Source: UBA5078 sp041175045 (GTDB lineage Bacteria > Pseudomonadota > Gammaproteobacteria > Pseudomonadales > Pseudohongiellaceae). Taken from it: a DNA stretch of 33,285 nt. A program made the position numbers and the translations under genes. The stretch is taken from positions 1-33,285 of the forward strand of contig JBEDFR010000117.1 in the NCBI GenBank assembly GCA_041175045.1, read 5' to 3'. Of this stretch, positions 14,198-23,028 are shown one piece after another (the stretch's first letter is position 1; each line of letters starts with the position of its first letter). Under the pieces are notes generated by a model. The model was not told the origin of the DNA and ran no database searches. It was given only the letters and a program-made list of their open reading frames with translations.

Positions 14198-15892
14198 TCA
14201 GGCCTTCAGCATTTCCTCGGCATGCGCCAGGGATTCCGGGGTGAATCCCGTGCTGCCACTTTCACCCCCCAGCATCCGGGCGATCTCCCGCACTTTTTCG
14301 TCCTGCGTCAGCGCTCTGATGCGGGTGCCGACGCGCGCGGCGGCTCCCTCGACATCGCCCTTGCTGACGAAGAGGTGATGGTGACCCTGACTGGCGACCT
14401 GGGCCTGATGCGTCACGCAGAGTACCTGGCCGCGCTCGCCCAGTTCCCGCAGCAGTCGCCCCACCGCGCGCGCCACACCCCCGCCGATACCGACGTCCAC
14501 TTCGTCGAACACCAGGGTGGGCGTGGCCGAGGTCTGTGCAGTGATGACCTGGATCGCGAGGCTGATGCGTGACAGCTCGCCGCCCGAGGCGATCTTGATG
14601 AGGGGGCGGGGCTCCTGTCCAGGATTGGTGCTGACCAGAAACTCCACTGTCTCCAGGCCCTGGGGGGAGAGCGAGTCGGAGCCGTGCGGGCTCAGGGCGA
14701 CGCTCAGGCGGGCATTGCTCATGCCCAGCTCGGCGATCTGGACGTTGATCCGTTCGCCCAGCACCCTGGCTGCGGCTGCGCGCAAGGAGCTGAGGCGGCT
14801 CGCCTGGGCAGCGTAGTTGCGCCGCAGGTCGGCGTCGCGCGCAAGACAGTCGGCCAGAGCATCGTCATTGTGCTCGTAGGCAGCCAGTTCCTCGCGCAGT
14901 CGCGCTTGCAGCGCGGGCAGATCCTCTGCTCTCACCTTGTGCTTGCGGGCCTGCTGCTGAATATCGGCCAGACGCTGGTTCACTTCTTCCAGACGCTGGG
15001 GATTGGCGTCGAAGGTGTCAACGGTGCGTCGCAGTTCGCTGACGGCTTCCTCGACGGCAATGGCGGCAGAGCCCAGCAGTTCGTTCACACCGTTCAGCGC
15101 GTCGGTGCGGGTACCCAGTTCGTGCAGCAGCGACAGCGCGTGTTGCAGAGCGTTCAGCAAGGTGGGTTCATCGCTGTCGCTGCACAGCGTCAGCAACTGC
15201 TGCGCAGTGCTCAGCAGCGTGTCGGCACTGTTCAGGCGACGGTATTCGGCCTGCAAGTCCTCCAGTTCGCCCTCCTGCAGAGCGAGCTCCTGCAGTTCCT
15301 GCCACTGGAAATTCAGCAGACTCAGGCGGGTGCCCGCCTCCAGACTGCGTTGGCGCAGCGCGTCCAGCTGCTCCTGATTGCGCCGCCAGTCCCGGCTCAG
15401 GCGACGAATTTCGTCGAGCACTGCCGCTTCGCCCATGAACTCGTCGAGCAGGCGCAAATGGGTGGCCTTGCTCAACAGGGACTGGTGCTCGTGCTGGCTG
15501 TGGATGTCGATGAGCATCTCGCCCACGTCCTTCAGGACCTGCAGTGTGACCGGGTAGCCGTTCACCCATGCGCGCGAACGGCCGTCGTCGGCCACGACGC
15601 GGCGCAGCAGGCACAGATCGGGCTCGTCTTCGCTCAGTAGTTCGTTGTCCTGCAGCCAGGCTCTGGCCAGAGGCTGGTCGCTGGTATCGAAGCGGGCCGT
15701 GATGTCGGCGCGGTTGGCATGGCTGCTGATGACACCCTTGTCGGCGCGATCGCCCAGGGCAAGACCGAGGGCACCGAGCATGATGGATTTGCCCGCACCA
15801 GTCTCTCCGGTGATGACAGTCATGCCGGGCAGGAACTCGATGTCCAGGGAGTCGACGATGGCGTAGTGGCGGATGGAAAGCTGTATGAGCAT
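14198..15892 (-). CDS. recN: DNA repair protein RecN
   Basis: This 564-residue SMC-like ATPase acts in double-strand-break repair. Walker A GETGAGKS lies near residues 29-36, the N-terminal block is QLSIRHYAIVDSLDIEF, and the conserved IDIHSQHEHQSLL follows. A long Leu/Gln/Glu-rich coiled coil spans roughly 155-370, then come the signature region SGGELSRISLAIQ and Walker B TPTLVFDEVDVGIGGG. No Shine-Dalgarno sequence precedes the ATG, and a good sigma-70 promoter sits 7 nt upstream. I saw no CTGT-n8-ACAG LexA box in the upstream region. Confidence 0.97.
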   Translation of the reverse strand: MLIQLSIRHYAIVDSLDIEFLPGMTVITGETGAGKSIMLGALGLALGDRADKGVISSHANRADITARFDTSDQPLARAWLQDNELLSEDEPDLCLLRRVVADDGRSRAWVNGYPVTLQVLKDVGEMLIDIHSQHEHQSLLSKATHLRLLDEFMGEAAVLDEIRRLSRDWRRNQEQLDALRQRSLEAGTRLSLLNFQWQELQELALQEGELEDLQAEYRRLNSADTLLSTAQQLLTLCSDSDEPTLLNALQHALSLLHELGTRTDALNGVNELLGSAAIAVEEAVSELRRTVDTFDANPQRLEEVNQRLADIQQQARKHKVRAEDLPALQARLREELAAYEHNDDALADCLARDADLRRNYAAQASRLSSLRAAAARVLGERINVQIAELGMSNARLSVALSPHGSDSLSPQGLETVEFLVSTNPGQEPRPLIKIASGGELSRISLAIQVITAQTSATPTLVFDEVDVGIGGGVARAVGRLLRELGERGQVLCVTHQAQVASQGHHHLFVSKGDVEGAAARVGTRIRALTQDEKVREIARMLGGESGSTGFTPESLAHAEEMLKA

Positions 15893-15899
15893 GTTTGCG

Positions 15900-15929
15900 A
15901 CTATAGCCCAGCCGCCGCGATCTTGTCAG
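15900..15929 (-). promoter_or_regulatory. recN promoter, predicting a leaderless message
   Basis: Minus strand: -35 CTGACA at 15924-15929 (five of six), 18-nt spacer, -10 TATAGT at 15900-15905 (five of six). Only 7 nt separate the -10 from the recN ATG, so transcription should start at or one base before the start codon. Confidence 0.6.
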
Positions 15930-15979
15930 CGCCGGCAGGCTGCGGTGGTGGGCCCGACAGACAAATTTCCGCGCGCCGG

Positions 15980-16007
15980 CTTGAATCGAAGAGCCCTGCC
16001 CCCATAA
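15980..16007 (+). promoter_or_regulatory. Sigma-32 heat-shock promoter of grpE
   Basis: CTTGAAT at 15980-15986, a 13-nt spacer and CCCCATAA at 16000-16007 match the sigma-32 form CTTGAAA / CCCCATnT. It lies 38 nt before the grpE ATG. Confidence 0.85.
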
Positions 16008-16044
16008 CCGTCGCCATGTCAAAAAACCCGTGGAAGGAAAAGGA

Positions 16045-16632
16045 ATGAACGATCACACCGAATCGCAGAATCAGGAGGAACGACTGGACGCGGCGGCCGC
16101 GGCCGCAGAAGGGGTCGCCGACGAGCAGTCCGCCCTGCGTGAGGCCTTGCAGAAGCTGGCCCAGGCGGAAACCCTGATCATGCACCAGAAGGACGAAGTG
16201 CTGCGGGTGCAGGCGGAGATGCAGAACCTGCGCCGTCGTACTGAACAGGATGTAGAGAAAGCCCACAAGTTCGGCCAGGAGAAGCTGAGCGCCGAACTGC
16301 TCGCCGTGATGGACAATCTGGAACGCGCGCTGCAGGTGGCCGTGGACCGTGAGAACGAGTCCGTAAAGTCGCTGCTGACCGGCGTGGAGCTGACGCTCAA
16401 GAGTTTCGCCGACTGTTTCCGCAAGTTCGGCATCGAGCAGGTCGATCCGCTGGGCGAGCCCTTCGATCCCCAGGTGCATCAGGCCATGGCCATGCAGGAA
16501 AACCCCAAGGTCGACCCCAATACCGTGATCGGCGTCATGCAGAAGGGCTACACCCTGCACGGTCGCGTCCTGCGTCCCGCCATGGTGATGGTGTCCAGAG
16601 CCCCCACCGCCGGCATCGACGAAAAGGCGTGA
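16045..16632 (+). CDS. grpE: Nucleotide exchange factor GrpE
   Basis: The 195-residue protein releases ADP from DnaK as a dimer. A charged and Ala-rich N-terminus leads into a long helix (DEVLRVQAEMQNLRRRTEQD), then AELLAVMDNLERAL, and the beta domain ends in PFDPQVHQAMAM and QKGYTLHGRVLRPAMVMVS, all conserved. I chose the ATG at 16045 because GGAAGG lies 7 nt upstream; a GTG at 16030 would add five residues but has no such site. A sigma-32 promoter lies directly before it. dnaK follows after 173 nt with its own heat-shock promoter. Confidence 0.96.
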   Translation: MNDHTESQNQEERLDAAAAAAEGVADEQSALREALQKLAQAETLIMHQKDEVLRVQAEMQNLRRRTEQDVEKAHKFGQEKLSAELLAVMDNLERALQVAVDRENESVKSLLTGVELTLKSFADCFRKFGIEQVDPLGEPFDPQVHQAMAMQENPKVDPNTVIGVMQKGYTLHGRVLRPAMVMVSRAPTAGIDEKA

Positions 16633-16652
16633 ACAGGATTTCCGGGAGCGCC

Positions 16653-16681
16653 CTTGAAATCCCCCGCCAGAGGCCAATATA
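16653..16681 (+). promoter_or_regulatory. Sigma-32 heat-shock promoter of dnaK
   Basis: CTTGAAA at 16653-16659 is a perfect -35. After 14 nt CCAATATA at 16674-16681 is a good match to CCCCATnT. The resulting dnaK leader would be about 118 nt, which contains no other clear signal. Confidence 0.75.
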
Positions 16682-16805
16682 GGGGGCCAGAGGGATTCCA
16701 AACCCCGCGCCAAGAAGGCTCGGATCACACACAGACCTACTCAACGGTACATGCATACCAGTGCCGGCAGCCGCATGCTGACGGTTGCGAAACGGAGACT
16801 ACAGA

Positions 16806-18728
16806 ATGGGAAGAATCATCGGAATTGACCTGGGCACCACCAACTCCTGTGTGGCGATCCTGGATGGCGGCAAGTCACGCGTGATCGAGAACGCCGAGGG
16901 CGATCGCACCACGCCGTCGATCATCGCTTTCACCAAGGACGGGGAAACCCTCGTCGGCCAGCCGGCCAAGCGCCAGTCGGTCACCAACCCCAAGAACACC
17001 CTGTTCGCCATCAAGCGTCTGATCGGCCGTCAGTTCCATGACGACGTCGTGCAGAAAGACATCAAGATGGTGCCTTACGAGATCATCAAGGCCGACAATG
17101 GCGACGCCTGGGTGCGCGTGAATGGCGACAAGATGTCGCCGCCGCAGATCTCCGCGCAAGTGTTGAAAAAGATGAAGAAGACCGCCGAGGACTTCCTGGG
17201 TGAGACCGTCACGGAAGCCGTAGTCACCGTGCCGGCCTACTTCAACGACGCGCAGCGTCAGGCGACCAAGGATGCCGGTCGCATCGCCGGTCTGGAGGTC
17301 AAGCGCATCATCAACGAGCCGACGGCCGCCGCGCTGGCGTATGGCATGGACAAGAAGGCTGGTGATTCCACCATCGCCGTGTTCGACCTCGGAGGCGGTA
17401 CCTTCGATATCTCCATCATCGAAATTGCCGAGACTGACGGCGAGCACACCTTCGAGGTGCTCTCCACCAATGGCGACACCTTCCTCGGTGGCGAGGACTT
17501 CGACTTGCGTCTGATCGAGTACCTGGCAGGTGAATTCAAGAAGGAAACCGGCATGGATCTGCACAATGATCCGCTGGCCCTGCAGCGTCTGAAGGAAGCC
17601 GCCGAGAAGGCCAAGATCGAGCTGTCGTCCGCGCAGCAGACCGAAATCAATCTGCCCTACATTACGGCAGATGCGAGCGGCCCGAAGCACCTGGTGCAGA
17701 AGCTGACCCGCGCCAAGTTCGAGTCTCTGGTAGAAGATCTGGTGGATCGCACCATGGGCCCGGTGAAGATTGCTCTGCAGGACGCAGGCCTGGATGTCTC
17801 CAAGATCAATGACGTGATCCTGGTAGGTGGGCAGACGCGCATGCCGATGGTGCAGAAGAAAGTGGCAGATTTCTTCGGCAAGGAGGCACGCCGTGACGTG
17901 AACCCGGACGAAGCCGTGGCACTGGGTGCCGCCATTCAGGGCGCCGTGCTATCAGGCGAAGTCAACGACGTACTGCTGCTCGACGTGACCCCGCTGTCTC
18001 TCGGGATCGAGACGCTGGGTGGCGTCGCCAGCATCCTGATCGAGAAGAACACCACCATTCCGACCAAGAAGACACAGGTGTTCTCGACAGCCGACGACAA
18101 TCAGACAGCCGTGACCATTCACGTGGTCCAGGGCGAGCGCAAGCAGGCCTCACAGAACAAGTCGCTGGGTCGCTTCGACCTGTCAGACATCCCGAAGGCG
18201 CCGCGCGGCATGCCGCAGATCGAGGTGGCTTTCGATCTGGACGCCAACGGCATCCTCAATGTCTCCGCCAAGGACAAGGCCACTGGCAAGCAACAGTCCA
18301 TCGTGATCAAGGCGTCCAGCGGTCTGTCCGAGGAAGAGATCGAGCGCATGATCAAGGACGCCGAGGCCAATGCTGCGGATGACAAGAAGTTCGAGCAGCT
18401 GATCACGGCCCGCAACACGGCCGATGGCCTCATTCACGCCACGCGCAAGACACTGGAAGAGGCAGGTGACAAGGTGGATGTCGCCGAGAAGGAGCGCATC
18501 GAAGCGGCAATCGCTGCCACCGAGGCCGCGATCAAGTCCGACGACATCGCGCAGATCGAGGCGAAGACCAAGGAGTTGACCGACGTGTCTTCCGGGCTGG
18601 CGCAGAAGATGTATGCCGAGAAGCAGACTGGAGCCCAGGGGGGTGGCCCGGGCGGGCAGGCCAATGCCGACCAGAACGACGACGCGGTGGATGCCGAGTT
18701 CGAGGAAGTCAAGGACGACAAGAAGTAA
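16806..18728 (+). CDS. dnaK: Chaperone DnaK (Hsp70)
   Basis: The 640-residue protein is full length. The ATPase domain starts GRIIGIDLGTTNSCVAI, with AVFDLGGGTFDISII as phosphate loop 2 and DVILVGGQTRMPMVQ as the adenosine motif. The interdomain linker DVLLLDVTPLSLGIE is intact. The substrate-binding domain and helical lid follow, and the tail ends DAEFEEVKDDKK. With GrpE and DnaJ it folds and rescues proteins. GGAG lies 8 nt before the ATG; an in-frame TTG seven codons earlier is less likely. A hairpin with a T-run separates it from dnaJ. Confidence 0.98.
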   Translation: MGRIIGIDLGTTNSCVAILDGGKSRVIENAEGDRTTPSIIAFTKDGETLVGQPAKRQSVTNPKNTLFAIKRLIGRQFHDDVVQKDIKMVPYEIIKADNGDAWVRVNGDKMSPPQISAQVLKKMKKTAEDFLGETVTEAVVTVPAYFNDAQRQATKDAGRIAGLEVKRIINEPTAAALAYGMDKKAGDSTIAVFDLGGGTFDISIIEIAETDGEHTFEVLSTNGDTFLGGEDFDLRLIEYLAGEFKKETGMDLHNDPLALQRLKEAAEKAKIELSSAQQTEINLPYITADASGPKHLVQKLTRAKFESLVEDLVDRTMGPVKIALQDAGLDVSKINDVILVGGQTRMPMVQKKVADFFGKEARRDVNPDEAVALGAAIQGAVLSGEVNDVLLLDVTPLSLGIETLGGVASILIEKNTTIPTKKTQVFSTADDNQTAVTIHVVQGERKQASQNKSLGRFDLSDIPKAPRGMPQIEVAFDLDANGILNVSAKDKATGKQQSIVIKASSGLSEEEIERMIKDAEANAADDKKFEQLITARNTADGLIHATRKTLEEAGDKVDVAEKERIEAAIAATEAAIKSDDIAQIEAKTKELTDVSSGLAQKMYAEKQTGAQGGGPGGQANADQNDDAVDAEFEEVKDDKK

Positions 18729-18778
18729 GTCGTTCGGCTTGCGGATCACGCCGCAGCCCCCGCACTCACGCGATGCAG

Positions 18779-18810
18779 AAAACCGGATGGGGCAGCCTGT
18801 CTGGTTTTTT
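18779..18810 (+). terminator. Hairpin and T-run between dnaK and dnaJ
   Basis: AAAACC pairs with GGTTTT, and the inner stem continues for seven more pairs (three of them G-U) around a GCAG loop, followed by T. It can work as a terminator or as a partial attenuator setting the dnaK to dnaJ ratio. No clear separate dnaJ promoter is seen in the 60 nt that follow. Confidence 0.7.
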
Positions 18811-18870
18811 GCGTTGCAGGGCAGGCAAACCGACTCAGATCATTGAGGCAAGACGAGACACAGAGACACC

Positions 18871-19989
18871 ATGTCCAAACGAGACTATTACGAAGTACTG
18901 GGCGTTGCGCGGGACGCTTCCGAGGCCGAGATCAAGAAGGCCTATCGCCGTGAGGCCATGAAGCATCACCCCGACCGCAATCCGGATGACAAGTCCGCCG
19001 AGGACAAGTTCAAGGAAGCCAACGAGGCTTTCGAGGTGTTGTCCGACGCCCAGAAGCGTGCGCGCTATGACCAGCACGGCCATGCCGGGGTCAATCAGCA
19101 GGGCGGTGGCGGCGGGCACCAGGATTTCGGCGACATCTTCGGCGACATCTTCGGCGACATCTTCGGGGCCCAGCGCGGCGGCGCCCGCAGCCATGTGCGC
19201 AAGGGCGCCGACCTGCGCTACACCCTGGAGCTGGATCTGGAAGAGGCTGTGCGTGGCACCACCACCAAGATCCGCATTCCGGCGGCCGTGACCTGCAAGA
19301 CCTGTGAAGGCTCGGGCGCCCGCAAGGGCAGTTCGCCGGTGGACTGCAGCACCTGCAATGGCATCGGTCAGGTGCGCATGCAGCAGGGCTTCTTCTCGGT
19401 GCAGCAGACCTGCCCGCGCTGTCAGGGCTCGGGCAAGCAGATCAAGGACCCTTGTGGCACCTGCCATGGTCGTGGCAGCGTCGAGGAACACAAGACTTTG
19501 TCAGTGAAGGTTCCGCCCGGGGTCGATACCGGCGACCGCATCCGTCTGACCGGCGAAGGCCAACCGGGCACTCATGGCGGGCCGCCCGGCGACCTCTACG
19601 TGCAGGTCTCTGTGCGGGAGCACAAGTTGTTCGAGCGTGACGGCATCGATCTGCACTGCGAGATTCCCATCAGCTTCGTCGACGCTGCCCTGGGTGGCGA
19701 GCTGGAGATCCCGACGCTGGACGGTCGTGTGAAGCTGAAGATTCCGCCCGAGACCCAGACAGGCAAGCTGTTCCGGCTGCGCAACAAGGGCGTGACGCCC
19801 GTGCGTGGCGGTGTGACAGGCGACCTGCTGTGCCGCGTGGTGGTGGAGACCCCGGTGAACCTGACCAAGCGGCAAAAGGAGCTGCTGGCCGAATTCCACG
19901 ACATCGCCGAAAGCGAGGGGGCACAGTCGCCCAAGAAGTCGTCGTGGTTCGACGGGGTGAAGAAGTTCGTGGACGAGCTGCGCGCCTGA
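18871..19989 (+). CDS. dnaJ: Chaperone DnaJ (Hsp40)
   Basis: This 372-residue co-chaperone has a J domain at 1-70 with HPD at 33-35, a Gly/Phe region, four CxxCxGxG zinc repeats (CKTCEGSG, CSTCNGIG, CPRCQGSG, CGTCHGRG) and two C-terminal substrate-binding domains. It stimulates DnaK ATP hydrolysis and delivers clients. The G/F region contains three exact GDIF copies encoded by a perfect tandem 12-bp repeat; E. coli DnaJ has a related SDIFGDVFGDIF. Only weak SD-like bases precede the ATG. It converges on the kinase gene with a 16-nt gap. Confidence 0.98.
   Translation: MSKRDYYEVLGVARDASEAEIKKAYRREAMKHHPDRNPDDKSAEDKFKEANEAFEVLSDAQKRARYDQHGHAGVNQQGGGGGHQDFGDIFGDIFGDIFGAQRGGARSHVRKGADLRYTLELDLEEAVRGTTTKIRIPAAVTCKTCEGSGARKGSSPVDCSTCNGIGQVRMQQGFFSVQQTCPRCQGSGKQIKDPCGTCHGRGSVEEHKTLSVKVPPGVDTGDRIRLTGEGQPGTHGGPPGDLYVQVSVREHKLFERDGIDLHCEIPISFVDAALGGELEIPTLDGRVKLKIPPETQTGKLFRLRNKGVTPVRGGVTGDLLCRVVVETPVNLTKRQKELLAEFHDIAESEGAQSPKKSSWFDGVKKFVDELRA
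19129..19164 (+). repeat. Three tandem copies of a 12-bp unit inside dnaJ
   Basis: GGCGACATCTTC is repeated exactly at 19129-19140, 19141-19152 and 19153-19164, encoding GDIF three times in the Gly/Phe region. Gain or loss of units would stay in frame. Confidence 0.9.
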
Positions 19990-20005
19990 GGGCGGCAGCT
20001 TCCTG

Positions 20006-21010
20006 TCAGTCCGCCAGTCCCAGATCGGCCAGGAGGTGGGCGTGCTGTTGCGGGCGCAGTCGCGGTCCGAATTGCGCGACCACCCGCGACGATGCCAGAC
20101 TCGCCAGCCTGCCGGCCGTTGCGAAGTCGTGTCCCCGTGTAATCGCAAACAGGAAGGCTCCCGAGAACATGTCGCCCGCGCCATTGGAGTCGATGGCGTG
20201 CACGGCATTGGGTGCGACATCCATGTAGCGCTCGCCGTCGAACAGGCGCGCACCGTGCGCACCGCGCGTTACCGCGAAGCGGCGTGCCTTCTTCTCCAGC
20301 GCTGCACAGGCGGCCTCGATGCTGGACTCTCCCGACCACAGCAGGGCTTCCTTCTCGTTGCAGAACAGCAGATCCACGCCATCGCCGATGAACTCGTTGA
20401 TGCCGTCGCGGAAGTACTCGACCATCGCCGGGTCGGAGAAGGTCAGGGCAAATTTCACCCCATGCTGCGCCGCCAGGCGCTTGAGCTCCAGCACGGCGCT
20501 GCGCGCGCTCGGAGACGTCACCAGATAGCCTTCGACGTAGGCATACTCAGAGGCAGCCAGGGCCTGCGGATCGAGTTCGTCCACCGACACGCGCTGGGAG
20601 ATGCCCAGTGAGGTCAGCATGGTGCGCTCGGCGTCCGGCGTTACCATGACCAGGCAGCGCCCCGTGACACCTTCCTCGCGCTGGGCACTCAGATTGGTCC
20701 TGATGTTCAGTGAGCCGAGTTCCTGCATGTAGAAGTGGCCGGCCTCGTCGTTGGCCACCTTGCAGGAAAAGAAAGCCTTGCCGCCGAACTGGCTGAGGGC
20801 GTACAAGGAATTGGCAGCCGAACCGCCTCCCGCCTTTTTCTTCAATTCATAGCGCTGCATCAGCTGGTCCAGCAGCGCCTGCTGCTGGGCCTCATCGATC
20901 AGGGTCATGAAACCTTTCTCGATGCCCTCGTCCACGAAGAACTGATCGTCGACCTCGAATTCCTTGTCCACCAGGGCATTGCCGATGCCGTATACGTCGT
21001 ATTGCTTCAT
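20006..21010 (-). CDS. PfkB-family carbohydrate kinase, adenosine-kinase-like
   Basis: The 334-residue ribokinase-fold enzyme starts YDVYGIGNALVDKEFEV. It has the GGSAANS substrate-site motif near residue 60, and the C-terminal PfkB signature DSNGAGDMFSGAFLF, whose Asp is the catalytic base. This gammaproteobacterial subgroup is usually annotated as adenosine kinase, which would phosphorylate adenosine to AMP, but related sugar kinases look alike and the substrate is not proven by sequence. A much longer frame upstream into hemL is a shadow; the ATG at 21008-21010 begins the family sequence. It follows hemL by 32 nt in a minus-strand row. Confidence 0.88.
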   Translation of the reverse strand: MKQYDVYGIGNALVDKEFEVDDQFFVDEGIEKGFMTLIDEAQQQALLDQLMQRYELKKKAGGGSAANSLYALSQFGGKAFFSCKVANDEAGHFYMQELGSLNIRTNLSAQREEGVTGRCLVMVTPDAERTMLTSLGISQRVSVDELDPQALAASEYAYVEGYLVTSPSARSAVLELKRLAAQHGVKFALTFSDPAMVEYFRDGINEFIGDGVDLLFCNEKEALLWSGESSIEAACAALEKKARRFAVTRGAHGARLFDGERYMDVAPNAVHAIDSNGAGDMFSGAFLFAITRGHDFATAGRLASLASSRVVAQFGPRLRPQQHAHLLADLGLAD

Positions 21011-21042
21011 GGGTTCTTCAGTCTCTGTCAGGGGTGATGGAT

Positions 21043-22356
21043 CTACAGGGCGGCAAAGGCCTGCTCGGCAGCGTCCAGGGTCATGTCGATCTCGGTGTCG
21101 CCATGGGCGGCGCCCACAAAGCCAGCTTCGAAGGCGGACGGTGCCAGGTAGACGCCGCGTTCGAGCATCAGGTGGAAATACTTGCGGAACTGTTCGACGT
21201 TGCACGCCATTACCTGCTCGAAGCGAGTGATCTTCTGCTCGGTGCTGAAGAAGCAACCGAACATGCCACCCACACTGTGCGTCGTGAACGGGACGCCGGC
21301 CGCTTGCGCGCGCTCTTCCAGCCCCTGCATCAGGCGCTGCGTGCGGGCACTCAGGGCGTCGTGGAAACCCGGTGCCTGAATGGCCTTGAGCATGGCCATG
21401 CCCGCGGCCACCGCCAGCGGACTGCCGGCCAGGGTGCCGGCCTGATAGACGGGGCCGAGCGGTGCGACCATCTCCATGATCTCGCGACGTCCGCCGAAGG
21501 CGCCCACTGGCAGACCGCCGCCGATGACCTTGCCGAGCGTTGTCATGTCCGGGGTCACCTTGTAATGGGACTGCGCGCCGCCCAGCGCCACGCGGAAGCC
21601 GGTCATCACCTCGTCAAAGATCAGCACCGCGCCATGCTGTGTGCATACCTCGCGCAGGGTTTCCAGGAAACCCGGCACCGGCGGCACGAGGTTCATGTTG
21701 CCCGCCACGGGCTCCACGATAACGCACGCAATCTCCCGGCCATGCTTCTCGAAAAACGCGACCAGGGCGTCCATGTCGTTGTAGGGCAGCACGTAGGTCT
21801 GGTCAGTGTAGGCCTTGGGCACGCCGAGGGAGTCCGGTTCACCCAGGGTCAGAGCCCCCGAGCCGGCTTTCACCAGCAGGCCGTCCACATGGCCGTGGTA
21901 GCAGCCCTCGAACTTGACGATCCGGTCGCGGCGTGTGAAGCCGCGTGCCACGCGAATCGCGCTCATGGTGGCTTCGGTGCCGGAGGTCACCAGGCGCACG
22001 CGTTCGATGGAGGGCACCAGAGAGCAGATCGTCTTGGCGATGGTGATCTCGGCTTCCGTGGAAGCACCATAGCCGAGCCCCAGCTGCAGCTGAGTCTGCA
22101 GGGCGGCGATCACGTCAGGATGACGGTGGCCGAGAATGAGCGGGCCCCAGGCGCCGACGTAGTCGATGTAACGGTTGTTGTCCTCGTCGATCAGCCAGGC
22201 GCCTTCGCCGCCTTGGAAGAACAAAGGGTTGCCACCCACGCCGCGAAAGGCGCGCACGGGGGAATTCACACCGCCGGGAATGTACTGTCGGGCTTCCTCG
22301 AACAAAGCGGCGGAGCGGCTGTGGGTCTTCTTCGGTGTGCTGTCAGTGGCGGACAT
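21043..22356 (-). CDS. hemL: Glutamate-1-semialdehyde 2,1-aminomutase HemL
   Basis: This 437-residue PLP enzyme makes 5-aminolevulinate from glutamate-1-semialdehyde in the C5 haem pathway. Conserved parts are SRSAALFEEARQYIPGGVNSP at the start (here quoted only as YIPGGVNSPVRAF), VTSGTEATMSAIRVAR, FEGCYHGHVDGLL, LIFDEVMTGFR and the PLP lysine in TLGKVIGGGLPVGAFGG. Length is normal. It lies after thiE, and hemJ stands at the head of the same row, so two haem genes flank two thiamine genes. Confidence 0.97.
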   Translation of the reverse strand: MSATDSTPKKTHSRSAALFEEARQYIPGGVNSPVRAFRGVGGNPLFFQGGEGAWLIDEDNNRYIDYVGAWGPLILGHRHPDVIAALQTQLQLGLGYGASTEAEITIAKTICSLVPSIERVRLVTSGTEATMSAIRVARGFTRRDRIVKFEGCYHGHVDGLLVKAGSGALTLGEPDSLGVPKAYTDQTYVLPYNDMDALVAFFEKHGREIACVIVEPVAGNMNLVPPVPGFLETLREVCTQHGAVLIFDEVMTGFRVALGGAQSHYKVTPDMTTLGKVIGGGLPVGAFGGRREIMEMVAPLGPVYQAGTLAGSPLAVAAGMAMLKAIQAPGFHDALSARTQRLMQGLEERAQAAGVPFTTHSVGGMFGCFFSTEQKITRFEQVMACNVEQFRKYFHLMLERGVYLAPSAFEAGFVGAAHGDTEIDMTLDAAEQAFAAL

Positions 22357-22389
22357 GAGTTCCTCGACGGCCTCGGCGAAAGAGGCAGT

Positions 22390-23028
22390 TCAATGTGATG
22401 AAGTGAACAGTGAATTCAGTTTTCGAGCCCGGGATTCGACATCGGGAAAGGCGAACAACGCGTGTATGACGGCCAGCATGTCGGCGCCGGCAGCGATCAA
22501 GGCCGCGCCATTTTCAGCGGTGATGCCGCCGATTGCAACCACGGGGATGTCCAGTTCCCGGCGCGCCTGCGGCAGTATGGCGATGTCGGCCGGTGAGGCG
22601 GAGGGCTTGGTTTGCGAAGCGAAGAATCGACCGAAGGCGACGTAGGAAGCGCCGGCAGCCTGAGCCTGCCGGGCCAGAGCGATCTGGTCGTGGCAGGTGA
22701 TGCCGATGATGGCGTCGGGGCCCAGCTGCCGTCTTGCTTGGGCCAGCCCCTGGTCCCTTTGACCGAGATGTACGCCGGCCGCGCCGACTGCCTGGCACAG
22801 CGGCACATCGTCATTGATCAGCAGCGGAGTGTCGTAACGACGGCACAGATCGACAAGTGCGCGCGCCTGCTGCAGGCGTTCCGATTCGCTGGCCTGCTTG
22901 CTGCGGTATTGCAGCAGCGCGAGCCCGGCGCGCAGGGCGGCTTCCACGCGGATGAGCAGCAGATCCGGGGGCAGCAGGGCATCATCGGTGATGGCATAGA
23001 CCCCGCGCAGCAGGCGGCGCGAATTCAC
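22390..23028 (-). CDS. thiE: Thiamine-phosphate synthase ThiE
   Basis: This 212-residue TIM-barrel enzyme joins the pyrimidine and thiazole phosphates to form thiamine phosphate. It shows YAITDD, LLQYRSK, LLINDDVPLC, AAGVHLGQRD, IIGITCHD, YVAFGRFFASQTKP and VVAIGGITAENG, which are the substrate and phosphate loops in order. HLGQRD and ITCHD replace the commoner HLGQ-x-D and GxSxH wording but are within family range. It overlaps thiD by 4 nt (ATGA). I saw no TPP riboswitch upstream of thiD. Confidence 0.95.
   Translation of the reverse strand: MNSRRLLRGVYAITDDALLPPDLLLIRVEAALRAGLALLQYRSKQASESERLQQARALVDLCRRYDTPLLINDDVPLCQAVGAAGVHLGQRDQGLAQARRQLGPDAIIGITCHDQIALARQAQAAGASYVAFGRFFASQTKPSASPADIAILPQARRELDIPVVAIGGITAENGAALIAAGADMLAVIHALFAFPDVESRARKLNSLFTSSH

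Noticed and set aside
15906..16030. LexA box for recN
   Set aside because: Elements such as CTGT and ACAG occur singly but never as CTGT-n8-ACAG by eye.
21034..22398. Long plus-strand open frame of 454 codons
   Set aside because: It lies antisense to hemL; the protein is His/Gln/Arg-rich and has no domain.
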